This document shows positions 1-6,020 of a DNA stretch of 6,054 bases, piece after piece. Both the position numbers and the translations under genes were made by a program. The notes under the pieces are model-generated. The model was not told the DNA's origin and did no database searches. It saw only the letters and a list, made by a program, of their open reading frames with translations. Source of the stretch: Deltaproteobacteria bacterium (lineage in GTDB: Bacteria > Desulfobacterota > DSM-4660 > Desulfatiglandales > B25-G16); assembly GCA_018400255.1 (NCBI GenBank), contig JAGYMO010000221.1, positions 1 to 6,054 of the forward strand, read 5' to 3'. The first letter of the stretch is position 1, and each line of letters starts with the position of its first letter.

Positions 1-1
1 C

Positions 2-130
2 TTTCTGCGGTGGTTTTCTCTCTCACTTGATTATAAATACGTCCAACAGGATGATGATGTTGATCTGGAGGATTTTAAGGACAATCGCATAATGCTCTCT
101 CTGACCACCAAAAGGCTGTTTAGATGGTAG
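2..130 (+). CDS. 3' end of a probable outer-membrane beta-barrel protein (partial)
   Basis: The frame is open from the window edge to a TAG at 128-130, giving the last 42 residues of a protein that begins upstream of the window. The tail ends DNRIMLSLTTKRLFRW. It has alternating hydrophobic and polar residues and a terminal aromatic residue, as in the last strand of outer-membrane beta-barrels, which carries the Bam recognition signal. Before it lies an acidic stretch (QQDDDVDLED) that could be a periplasmic turn or extracellular loop. Loci of the XrtA/PEP-CTERM type usually carry a beta-barrel protein of the BBP2/TIGR03016 kind beside the chain-length, ATPase and kinase genes, and the position here fits. 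Family assignment is inference from the short tail and the context. The reading frame and stop are seen directly. It could instead be the end of another outer-membrane protein. Confidence 0.5.
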   Translation, partial: FLRWFSLSLDYKYVQQDDDVDLEDFKDNRIMLSLTTKRLFRW

Positions 131-157
131 TATTAGTTACAATTTTTCGACCTGTGC

Positions 158-185
158 TGTTAGCCATTAGCGTTTAGCCGTTAGT
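158..185 (+). repeat. Four tandem TTAGC-type heptamers, left side of cassette
   Basis: Four consecutive 7-mers of the form NNTTAGC (TGTTAGC, CATTAGC, GTTTAGC, CGTTAGT) occupy this stretch just upstream of the four-helix bundle gene. Their reverse complements (GCTAATC, GCTAATG, GCTAATC) recur at 552-572 and once more at 594-600. The two arrays can therefore pair: 160-172 (TTAGCCATTAGCG) is an exact reverse complement of 558-570. With a single mismatch (173 against 557) the match runs from 160-178 to 552-570. Confidence 0.8.
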
Positions 186-202
186 ATTAAAAAGGCATGG
201 AA

Positions 203-556
203 ATGAAAGATTTTAGAAAACGTAAAGTATGGGAGAAAGCTCATCAATTTACACTACAGGTCTATCTAATCACAAGGAATTTTCCTTTTGATGAAAGATT
301 TGGGCTTACGATTCAGCTACGCAGGGCTGCGGCATCAATCCCGACGAATATAGCTGAAGGTTGCGGAAGAGATAGCGATCGAGAACTTGCCAGGTTTATG
401 AGCATCGCTGCCGGATCTGCAAGCGAGGCGGAATATCAACTGCTTTTCGCTTGCGATCTCAATTATATACAGGATGAAACGCATAGAGAACTTAATCAAG
501 AGGTAAATGAGGTAAAGAGGATATTAAATCCCGCTTCAAGCGGGACCAAAAGCTAA
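203..556 (+). CDS. Four-helix bundle protein (23S rRNA intervening sequence protein family)
   Basis: The 117-residue product carries the signature of the S23/IVP family (PF05635, TIGR02436). It has an N-terminal FRKRKVWEKAH helix start, the hallmark QLRRAAASIPTNIAEG at residues 39-54, then RFMSIAAGSASEAEYQL at about 65-80, and a last amphipathic helix ending near residue 108. Family members are small helical proteins that assemble into ring-like oligomers and bind nucleic acid. The related Avd protein serves diversity-generating retroelements. The biochemical role of stand-alone copies is unsettled. An in-frame ATG at 197 exists, but the AAGG at 192-195 lies one base from it and seven bases from the ATG at 203, and homologues begin at the equivalent of MKDFRK, so I chose 203. 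The last nine codons (NPASSGTKS) and the stop come from the first copy of the duplicated palindromic unit, so the tail looks acquired rather than native. Not part of polysaccharide synthesis; probably an insertion. Confidence 0.9.
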   Translation: MKDFRKRKVWEKAHQFTLQVYLITRNFPFDERFGLTIQLRRAAASIPTNIAEGCGRDSDRELARFMSIAAGSASEAEYQLLFACDLNYIQDETHRELNQEVNEVKRILNPASSGTKS

Positions 557-602
557 TCGCTAATGGCTAATCCCGCTTCAAGCGGGACTAAAAGCTAATC
601 GC
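527..602 (+). repeat. Direct repeat, two 34-bp copies at a 42-bp period
   Basis: Copies lie at 527-560 and 569-602 and differ at one base (C547 against T589). Each contains the perfect palindrome CCCGCTTCAAGCGGG (530-544 and 572-586), able to form a short GC hairpin, followed by ACNAAAAGCTAATCGC. The eight bases between the copies (561-568) are part of the GCTAAT heptamer array. The first copy encodes the C-terminal end and stop codon of the four-helix bundle gene; the second is non-coding and runs into the right end of the cassette. The hairpins have no T-run after them, so they are poor candidates for intrinsic terminators. Confidence 0.9.
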
Positions 603-643
603 ACAGGTTCAACTTTTAATATGCATATGATTCGGGGTACACC

Positions 644-2236
644 ATAGAAACCGGCGATATAGAAAAATACAAAGAGATTGCCATACGCAGAATCTGGTGG
701 ATTATTGTACCGCTGTTTTTGTCCATAGCGGTGGGCGCTATTCTTAACCTCAAACTCCCTAAGGTTTACAAGACAAGTACCCTTATACTGGTTCAGCGCC
801 CAAAGGTGACATCCGAGTATGTGCGAAACATTATATCAAGTGACCTGGGGGACCGGATTCGAACCATTACCCAGCAGATAACAAGCTGGACAAACCTTGA
901 AAAGATTATTAAAGACTTCAATCTTTATGCAGACGCCCAGAGCAGCATGTTCATGGAAGATAAAATCCAGGATCTCCGAAGAAGGATCTCTGTTAATGTT
1001 TCCAAGGCGAGCAGGCAGGAGGCCAATTCATTCGAAATAGTCTTTACGGGAAAGGAGCCTGGCCAGATTGCAAAAATTGCAAATGCCCTGGCCTCGTATT
1101 TTATAGATGAAAACCTTAAGCTGAGGGAAGACCAGGTGGTAAGTACCTCAGAGTTTCTTACCGACGAGCTTGCAACGATACGAAAGAGGCTTATGGAAAA
1201 GGAGGAAGGCCTTAAACTATACCGAAAACAATACATGGGCGGTCTTCCAGAGCAACTGGAGACTAACCTTAGAATTCTGGAGAGGATTCAACAGCAGATA
1301 GTTAACAACCAGGAAAACCTTCGTGAGGCGAAAAATAGAAAGATAGCAACCCAGCAACAGCTCACAGAGGCACGGGAGCTAAAAAAACGACTTATAGAAT
1401 CGATTAAGACAGAAAAAGCAGAAAAAACTGAGCCCAGCCTTTTAGACCAGCTGAGATCCGAGCTGTCCTCCCTGGAGGCAAGATATACAGATAAACACCC
1501 GAATATTATTCGGCTAAAGGAAAAAATAGCAGAACTTGAGACCAAGGAAAGGGAGGTAAGGCCTGAAGAGAACCTGGAATCCGAGGATGTTCAAGAGATA
1601 ATAACTACAACAGAGACTGAAAAAAAGTTGCTGGAACAACTGAGGGAATTGGATGTTCAGATAAGTGGCTTCGAGAACGAGGCGGCTCAACTACGCGCTC
1701 AAATGAAAAAATATCAGGAAAGGGTGGAGGAAACACCAAAACGAGAACAGGAGCTTATGTCTCTAAAGAGGGATTATGAAAACATAAGAGAGACCTATAA
1801 CTCACTTCTGGCAAGGAAATTAGAGGCAGAGTTAGCGGTAAACATGGAAAAGAAACAGAAGGGAGAGCAATTCAGGGTGCTGGATCCGGCAAAGACCCCT
1901 GAAAGACCCTTCAAACCGGACATACGCAGGATTTTTCTTATGAGTATAGGATTAGGACTTGCCCTTGGACTGGGTTTTGCCTACTTTAGAGAAAGCCTGG
2001 ATACCTCCTTCAGGGCGCCGAATGAAATAGAAAATGTACTTCAAATACCTGTACTGGCCAACATTCCATTTACGTATAACGCCGTTGAATTAAGACGCAA
2101 GAAGCGGAAAAAGGTAGCGGGTATAATTTCATTGATTATTGCAATTGCAATCTTAGGGGCACTTATAGTTATATCTATAAAAGGGATTGAACCTACTATC
2201 AGATTCGTACATACAATATGGGCACAATTCCTGTAA
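644..2236 (+). CDS. XrtA-type polysaccharide chain-length determinant (Wzz/GNVR), no standard start codon
   Basis: This is an inner-membrane polysaccharide co-polymerase that sets chain length and pairs with the tyrosine kinase at 3505. Counting from 644 it has 530 residues: a first membrane helix at about 17-36 (after RRIWW), the Wzz domain, long coiled coil at roughly 150-400 containing RYTDKHP at 279-285, a GNVR-like segment starting PKREQEL near 365, a proline-rich PAKTPERPFKP at 415-425, a second helix at 430-447, and a further helix at about 492-512. No Walker motifs are present, so the kinase half is separate, as is usual in XrtA loci (TIGR03007-like). The frame is open back to 620 (TAA at 617-619) but contains no ATG or GTG before the membrane helix. 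The only conventional candidate is TTG at 719, which would remove most of that helix. At 644 ATA-GAA-ACC-GGC stands where an ATG is expected, ten bases after GGGG at 634-637. The start is therefore uncertain; the body of the gene is sure. Confidence 0.88.
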   Translation: METGDIEKYKEIAIRRIWWIIVPLFLSIAVGAILNLKLPKVYKTSTLILVQRPKVTSEYVRNIISSDLGDRIRTITQQITSWTNLEKIIKDFNLYADAQSSMFMEDKIQDLRRRISVNVSKASRQEANSFEIVFTGKEPGQIAKIANALASYFIDENLKLREDQVVSTSEFLTDELATIRKRLMEKEEGLKLYRKQYMGGLPEQLETNLRILERIQQQIVNNQENLREAKNRKIATQQQLTEARELKKRLIESIKTEKAEKTEPSLLDQLRSELSSLEARYTDKHPNIIRLKEKIAELETKEREVRPEENLESEDVQEIITTTETEKKLLEQLRELDVQISGFENEAAQLRAQMKKYQERVEETPKREQELMSLKRDYENIRETYNSLLARKLEAELAVNMEKKQKGEQFRVLDPAKTPERPFKPDIRRIFLMSIGLGLALGLGFAYFRESLDTSFRAPNEIENVLQIPVLANIPFTYNAVELRRKKRKKVAGIISLIIAIAILGALIVISIKGIEPTIRFVHTIWAQFL

Positions 2237-2247
2237 AATCAGTGCCC

Positions 2248-2253
2248 GGAGGT
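2248..2253 (+). promoter_or_regulatory. Strong Shine-Dalgarno sequence GGAGGT for the small ORF at 2262
   Basis: GGAGGT matches the anti-Shine-Dalgarno consensus fully and is eight bases from the ATG at 2262. It is the best ribosome binding site in the window; the ATPase at 2377 and the kinase at 3505 have nothing comparable in front of them. It is 12 bases past the stop of the chain-length gene. It is the main reason to take the small ORF seriously. Confidence 0.65.
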
Positions 2254-2261
2254 AAAAACTC

Positions 2262-2369
2262 ATGGCTGGTAGAAATTTAGACTACAGGTTATGGTTGATA
2301 GATGATAAATTAGATGTGCCATTAAGGTTTATGACCTTCAGGGTATCGAGTGATAATTTTATGGATTAA
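2262..2369 (+). CDS. Small ORF, 35 residues, between chain-length gene and ATPase gene
   Basis: ATG at 2262 to TAA at 2367-2369 encodes a 35-residue peptide beginning MAGRNLDYRLWLIDDK and ending RVSSDNFMD. I do not recognise it. It has no signal peptide and no membrane helix. It is mixed charged and hydrophobic with alternating patterns (YRLWLIDD, LRFMTFRVSS) that would suit short beta strands. It follows GGAGGT at ideal distance, starts 25 bases after the chain-length gene and ends seven bases before the ATPase ATG, whose own ribosome binding site is poor. Possible readings are a real small protein of the polysaccharide operon, a leader whose translation delivers ribosomes to the ATPase start (translational coupling), or the remnant of a longer gene. 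Seen directly: frame, start, stop and Shine-Dalgarno. Function: unknown. Confidence 0.5.
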   Translation: MAGRNLDYRLWLIDDKLDVPLRFMTFRVSSDNFMD

Positions 2370-2376
2370 ATAAGAT

Positions 2377-3489
2377 ATGTATACCTCTTTTTATAATTTA
2401 AATGAAAGACCGTTCAACCTCTCAACATCACCAAATTTCCTTTACATGGGAAAATCCCACAAAGAGGCCCTGTCACTTCTTACCTATGGGATTATGGATA
2501 AAAAGGGATTTGTGTTACTTACAGGAGAGGCAGGCACAGGAAAAACAACCATTCTACAATCACTGCTGAGAAAATTGGACCCTACGGTAAAATACGCGCT
2601 TATCTCAAATCCCCTCCTATCACCTGATGATTTTCTGGCATATACTGCCTATAAATTAGGGCTGAAGAAACAGTCCAAATCAAAGGGCTTTCTCCTTATT
2701 CAGTTCGAGGCCCTCCTTAAGATACTCCTTGGAAGACGGCAAAATGCCTTCTTAATCGTTGATGAGGCCCAAGATTTATCATTCCGGTTGTTAGAGGAAA
2801 TACGACTCCTGTCTAACATGGAATTACAGGGCAAAAGGCTGCTCAACATATTCTTGATAGGCCAGCCCAATCTAAATGAAAAACTGAATAATGACAGATG
2901 CAGATCTCTCCTTCAGCGTATAAATATAACGTATCACATAGAGCCCTTAGACTTATCAGAGACCGAGGACTACATCAAGGGACGTTTAAAGGCAGCTGGT
3001 TCCAAGGACGGCAAAATTTTCAACAAGGATGCGATCGAGCTTATTTATCAATATTCAAAGGGTATCCCACGAAACATAAATAGCCTCTGTGATAATGCCC
3101 TCCTCCTTGGCTATTCAACAACAAAGAAAAGCATTACAGGGAAAATGATCCAGGAGAGCTATAGTGATATGAGGCCAAACGAGGCCCTCTTTGTGCAGAA
3201 GGAGGAGGGGGAAACGGGTAAGGATTCAGAGAAAATCAGGCCTAAAAAAACAGGCCTTAAGGTATTGTTAACCATTATTATTATATTCATACTACTGTTA
3301 GTTGCGGGCTCCTTTACAAACGTTGGAAAGAGACAGATATCGGCTCTAAGGGATTTTTATGAAGTCCTCTATAATAAGACATTTAATACCTCAGGGGGCG
3401 CCTCTTCTAGCCGTGATAAGGAAAAAGTGGCTGAAGATAACGAGTATCAAATACCTCAAAAGGAGAGGCGTAAAATAGAAAACCAGTAG
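2377..3489 (+). CDS. XrtA-associated AAA ATPase, ExeA/GspA-like, with C-terminal membrane anchor
   Basis: 370 residues. The AAA core starts with the typical MYTSFYNLNERPFNLSTSPNF and shows Walker A GEAGTGKT (50-57), Walker B FLIVDEAQ (125-132), a sensor-1 region LIGQPNL (160-166), a putative arginine finger in LLQRI (R181) and sensor-2 GIPRNIN (229-235). This is the ExeA/TIGR03015-like family found as a steady companion of chain-length and kinase genes in exosortase A loci. Its exact job there is not established. After a charged linker (about 265-291) comes one hydrophobic helix at about 294-311, then a 59-residue polar tail, so the ATPase would sit in the cytoplasm with the tail outside the inner membrane. 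ExeA itself has a peptidoglycan-binding domain after its helix; none is visible here. The ATG lacks a good ribosome binding site and lies seven bases after the small ORF. The kinase gene starts 15 bases downstream, consistent with one transcript. Confidence 0.85.
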   Translation: MYTSFYNLNERPFNLSTSPNFLYMGKSHKEALSLLTYGIMDKKGFVLLTGEAGTGKTTILQSLLRKLDPTVKYALISNPLLSPDDFLAYTAYKLGLKKQSKSKGFLLIQFEALLKILLGRRQNAFLIVDEAQDLSFRLLEEIRLLSNMELQGKRLLNIFLIGQPNLNEKLNNDRCRSLLQRINITYHIEPLDLSETEDYIKGRLKAAGSKDGKIFNKDAIELIYQYSKGIPRNINSLCDNALLLGYSTTKKSITGKMIQESYSDMRPNEALFVQKEEGETGKDSEKIRPKKTGLKVLLTIIIIFILLLVAGSFTNVGKRQISALRDFYEVLYNKTFNTSGGASSSRDKEKVAEDNEYQIPQKERRKIENQ

Positions 3490-3504
3490 TTTTCAGAAAA
3501 TATT

Positions 3505-4323
3505 ATGGGAAAGATAGCAGATGCATTAGATAAGTACATGTCTGAAAAGGCAGACTATGAGGGCAGGCAATACGCCTCAGAAAATGAATTGATAAAGGCC
3601 GAGGAAAGGCAGATTGTATCGTCTGAGGGGCTGATTCAAGAGCACCACTTTAGCGATAAGCTGCTTACACTAGCTTCGCCCCATTCTATAACTGCCGAGG
3701 CATTTAAAATAATCCGTGGGTCTGTTCTTTATGATAAAAATAGAAACGCCCCAAAGGCTATAATGGTGACAAGCGCCTTCCCAGGTGAGGGGAAAACATT
3801 CGTTGCCTCAAACCTCGCCATAAGCTTAGCGATGGGGCTCAATGAAAATGTCCTCCTTATAGATTCCGATCTTCGACATCCATCAGTGCACGATATGTTC
3901 GGTATTAAGAATCCATATGGATTAAGTGATTACCTTCAGGGTAAAAATGATATATCGGAAATCCTTGTTAAGACAAATATCAATAAATTAACCCTTTTAC
4001 TGGCAGGGATGCAGGCCCCTAATCCGGTCGAGTTATTATCATCAAAGAAGATGGAAGATTTTATAAATGAGGCAAAAAACAGGTATAGTGACAGGTTTAT
4101 CGTCCTTGACGCCCCCCCAAGCCAGTTGACTGCTGAAACAAATACCATAGCCAATCATGTTGACGGCATCATCTTTGTAGTTATGAATGGCAAGGCCCCG
4201 CGGGCCTCAATATTACACACCGTTGAGAACATCGGCAGAGAAAAAATTATAGGCGTAGTCTTTAATGGCTCAAGCATGTCATACAAGGCCTACAACAGAT
4301 ATTACAGTAAATATTATAAATAA
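3505..4323 (+). CDS. XrtA-associated tyrosine autokinase (CpsD/Wzc-C-like BY-kinase)
   Basis: This 272-residue cytoplasmic bacterial tyrosine kinase would be the catalytic half of a split Wzc. It shows Walker A SAFPGEGKT (90-98), Walker A' VLLIDSDLRHP (116-126, with D120 and D122) and Walker B IVLDAPP (199-205). The carboxy end has six tyrosines within twelve residues (260-271, YKAYNRYYSKYY), the usual autophosphorylation cluster that controls oligomer cycling with the chain-length partner. It begins MGKIADALDKY, similar to the amphipathic N-terminal helix of XrtA-linked kinases (TIGR03018-like), followed by a variable linker to about residue 60. No membrane helix is present; activation would come from the cytoplasmic face of the protein encoded at 644-2236. 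The gene follows the ATPase by 15 bases with only a weak ribosome binding site, and is the last gene before a 281-base gap. Assignment rests on intact motifs and context. Confidence 0.9.
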   Translation: MGKIADALDKYMSEKADYEGRQYASENELIKAEERQIVSSEGLIQEHHFSDKLLTLASPHSITAEAFKIIRGSVLYDKNRNAPKAIMVTSAFPGEGKTFVASNLAISLAMGLNENVLLIDSDLRHPSVHDMFGIKNPYGLSDYLQGKNDISEILVKTNINKLTLLLAGMQAPNPVELLSSKKMEDFINEAKNRYSDRFIVLDAPPSQLTAETNTIANHVDGIIFVVMNGKAPRASILHTVENIGREKIIGVVFNGSSMSYKAYNRYYSKYYK

Positions 4324-4604
4324 CACACGTATGCAGGTTAAATAGGCCCGGCAAAATATGCCACGCACCCCACGACGTTAACCCCGATTGTAAGTGCCGT
4401 ATTGAATGATTTAATCAAATGTAAGCCTCTGGTTGCGTTACCCAAAATAAAATTTATTATTTGGAAGAATTTATCCGATTAAAAAGGTATAATGGCATTG
4501 TAAAATAAATCACTGCCTGTAGGCCCTCAATCAATGGATTTGAAGCATGAATCTTGCCAGGAATGCTGCAGGCATTTGTTATAGCTGAACCTTAACCTGT
4601 TAGC
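4324..4604 (+). other. Intergenic region between kinase and sugar transferase genes
   Basis: This stretch of nearly 300 bases has no convincing gene in either direction. It contains a consensus -10 box at 4488-4493 preceded by an AT-rich tract (4443-4470). There is also a small hairpin, AATGC at 4562-4566 with GCATT at 4572-4576. I see no intrinsic terminator (no GC stem followed by a T-run) after the kinase stop, so read-through from the upstream genes cannot be excluded. Confidence 0.6.
4488..4493 (+). promoter_or_regulatory. Consensus -10 box TATAAT, likely promoter of the sugar transferase gene
   Basis: TATAAT matches the sigma-70 type -10 consensus exactly. A -35 element is poor: TTGGAA at 4461-4466 shares four of six positions with TTGACA, but the spacer would be 21 bases. 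The hexamer at standard spacing (4465-4470, AAGAAT) is not a match. The AT-rich tract upstream could help as an UP-like element, or an activator may be needed. Transcription would start near 4500, leaving a leader of about 120 bases before the ATG at 4620. Confidence 0.4.
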
Positions 4605-4619
4605 TTGGAAGTTTTTTTG

Positions 4620-6020
4620 ATGATACGACTATTCCGTCATTACTTTTCATTTACGTCAGTTTTCTTTACCTTAGGCGAAGGCTTGCTCATATATATATCC
4701 GTCTTTCTCGCGACATACTTTTTCTTTGATATAGACCTTTCAGAAACATCACCGTTGTATCCGGTAATATGGTTTAAGATATTGCTTATAACATTAATTA
4801 CCCAGCTAAGCCTTTATTTTAATGACCTATACTCTCAAAAAATAACCAATGATTACCTGGACCTCTTTACCCGCATTATGCAGTCCATTGGTATCACATC
4901 AATAACCCTGGCCATTATTTACTTCATATTTCCTTCGTCAATGATAGGCCGAGGCATTTATTTTATAAGCCTGATCTTCTTGCTGTTTTTTCTCGTGTCA
5001 TGGCGGCTTCTTTACGCGTTTGCAGTTAAAAAAAGGTATTTTGGGGAAAAGGCTATAATCCTGGGCATCGGAGAGTTAGCCCATGATATAATCAACGAAC
5101 TGGACGCAAAAAAGGACATTGGCTATTACATTTCTTCCATTATCTCCAAAAATAGGGACTCAGGGGCAGAAAAAGACAATACCATTATTCCAATTCATTA
5201 CGGCTTTGATTCTATCTGCAAAATAGCCAGGGAAGAGGACTGTAAAAATGTGATTGTTGCCCTGGATGAAAAGAGGGGTATGCTCCCCACGGAGGAATTA
5301 TTAAAATGCAAGGTAAGTGGTGTAAACATCATAGACGGCGAGATGTTTTATGAGAGAATTACCGGCAAACTGCTGATTGAAAAGATACATCCAAGCATGC
5401 TTATATTTTCCGATGGGTTTGTTAAATCAAAGACGTCTCGCCTGGTGAAGAGGATAATCGGCTTTTCGTTGGCTGTTATGGGAATAATTATCCTGGCCCC
5501 CCTTTTGATCCTTGTGGCAATAGCAATAAAAGTAGACTCCAGGGGGCCGGTTTTTTATGTACAGGAACGTGTTGGTGAAAACGAAAAGATATTCAAGATG
5601 TATAAGTTCAGATCTATGAAGGAGGATGCGGAAAAAATATCCGGGCCTACCTGGGCCACTGATGACGATGCAAGGATTACAAGGGTGGGCAAACTTATAA
5701 GAAAACTAAGGATAGATGAGCTGCCGCAGCTTTTAAATGTGCTTAAGGGAGATATGAGCTTTGTGGGGCCAAGGCCTGAAAGGGAATTTTTTACCACGGA
5801 ATTAGCTAAGAAAATCCCATATTACGAGGAAAGATTTACCGTAAAGCCTGGCATTACCGGTTACGCGCAAATCCTGTACCCCTATGGCGCATCTGAAAAG
5901 GATGCCCTGGAAAAACTTAAGTATGACCTTTACTACATTAAAAATATGTCCCTTATTTTGGATTTTATTGTAATGGTTAAGACTGTTAAGATAATCCTGC
6001 TGGGAAGAGGGGCGAGATAA
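4620..6020 (+). CDS. Undecaprenyl-phosphate sugar-1-phosphate transferase, XrtA/EpsB-type
   Basis: This 466-residue polytopic enzyme would transfer a sugar-1-phosphate from a UDP-sugar to undecaprenyl phosphate, the first step of repeat-unit assembly at the inner membrane. Four helices lie at about 11-33, 49-66, 88-106 and 112-133. A Rossmann-like region follows, with AIILGIGELA (145-154), then the membrane-inserted hairpin at about 279-302 and the catalytic domain. Motifs: KFRSM (329-333), GPTWATDDDARIT (342-354), RIDELPQ with the Asp-Glu dyad D366-E367, GDMSFVGPRPERE (377-389), KPGITGYAQ (409-417), YPYGAS (420-425), and the closing LLGRGAR. The last features are typical of the exosortase-associated subfamily TIGR03013. 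A longer form from TTG 4605 is possible, but GGAAG at 4607-4611 is eight bases from the ATG at 4620, which favours that start. The sugar specificity cannot be read from sequence. It is probably transcribed from its own promoter in the gap upstream. Confidence 0.93.
   Translation: MIRLFRHYFSFTSVFFTLGEGLLIYISVFLATYFFFDIDLSETSPLYPVIWFKILLITLITQLSLYFNDLYSQKITNDYLDLFTRIMQSIGITSITLAIIYFIFPSSMIGRGIYFISLIFLLFFLVSWRLLYAFAVKKRYFGEKAIILGIGELAHDIINELDAKKDIGYYISSIISKNRDSGAEKDNTIIPIHYGFDSICKIAREEDCKNVIVALDEKRGMLPTEELLKCKVSGVNIIDGEMFYERITGKLLIEKIHPSMLIFSDGFVKSKTSRLVKRIIGFSLAVMGIIILAPLLILVAIAIKVDSRGPVFYVQERVGENEKIFKMYKFRSMKEDAEKISGPTWATDDDARITRVGKLIRKLRIDELPQLLNVLKGDMSFVGPRPEREFFTTELAKKIPYYEERFTVKPGITGYAQILYPYGASEKDALEKLKYDLYYIKNMSLILDFIVMVKTVKIILLGRGAR

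Larger units (their letters stand above)
150..608. mobile_element. Intervening-sequence-like cassette carrying a four-helix bundle gene
   Basis: The segment begins with ACCTGTGC (150-157) and ends with its exact reverse complement GCACAGGT (601-608). Extending inward, 150-164 matches the reverse complement of 594-608 at 13 of 15 positions. A second inverted repeat lies inside, at 160-178 against 552-570. The only gene between the ends is the four-helix bundle gene at 203-556. In 23S rRNA genes the homologous intervening sequences also consist of one such gene between ends that base-pair into a stem. Here the cassette sits between a beta-barrel gene and an exopolysaccharide gene, 19 bases after one stop codon. 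No transposase and no convincing target-site duplication are visible, so mobility is inferred from structure only. Confidence 0.5.

Noticed and set aside
138..143. TACAAT as a -10 box for the cassette
   Set aside because: No -35-like hexamer lies at suitable spacing (the sequence around 114-121 is a poor match) and the region borders a coding end.
203..556. Four-helix protein as the Avd subunit of a diversity-generating retroelement
   Set aside because: No reverse transcriptase and no template/variable repeat pair is visible in the window. The cassette ends at 608 and ordinary polysaccharide genes follow.
530..586. Two GC palindromes as intrinsic terminators
   Set aside because: Neither is followed by a run of T on the + strand; both are followed by ACNAAAAGC. 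They are better described as parts of a duplicated repeat.
527..602. Two-copy palindromic repeat as a minimal CRISPR array
   Set aside because: The gap between copies is only eight bases and is itself part of the heptamer repeat. There is no spacer-sized unique sequence and no cas gene.
140..619. CAATTTTT (140-147) and CAACTTTT (610-617) as a target-site duplication of the cassette
   Set aside because: The match is imperfect, AT-rich and offset from the inverted ends by different distances (two bases on the left, one on the right); chance similarity is as likely.
925..1545. Reverse-strand open frames at 925-1236 and 1288-1545
   Set aside because: They lie opposite the coiled-coil part of the chain-length gene, are low in complexity (Ser-rich), and have no recognisable motif; they are shadows.
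2898..3083. Forward open frame overlapping the ATPase gene
   Set aside because: It is out of frame within an intact, motif-bearing ATPase and shows no family resemblance.
3936..4154. Reverse-strand open frame opposite the kinase gene, and a similar one at 5555-5797 opposite the transferase
   Set aside because: Both lie fully opposite conserved catalytic domains and show no recognisable motif.
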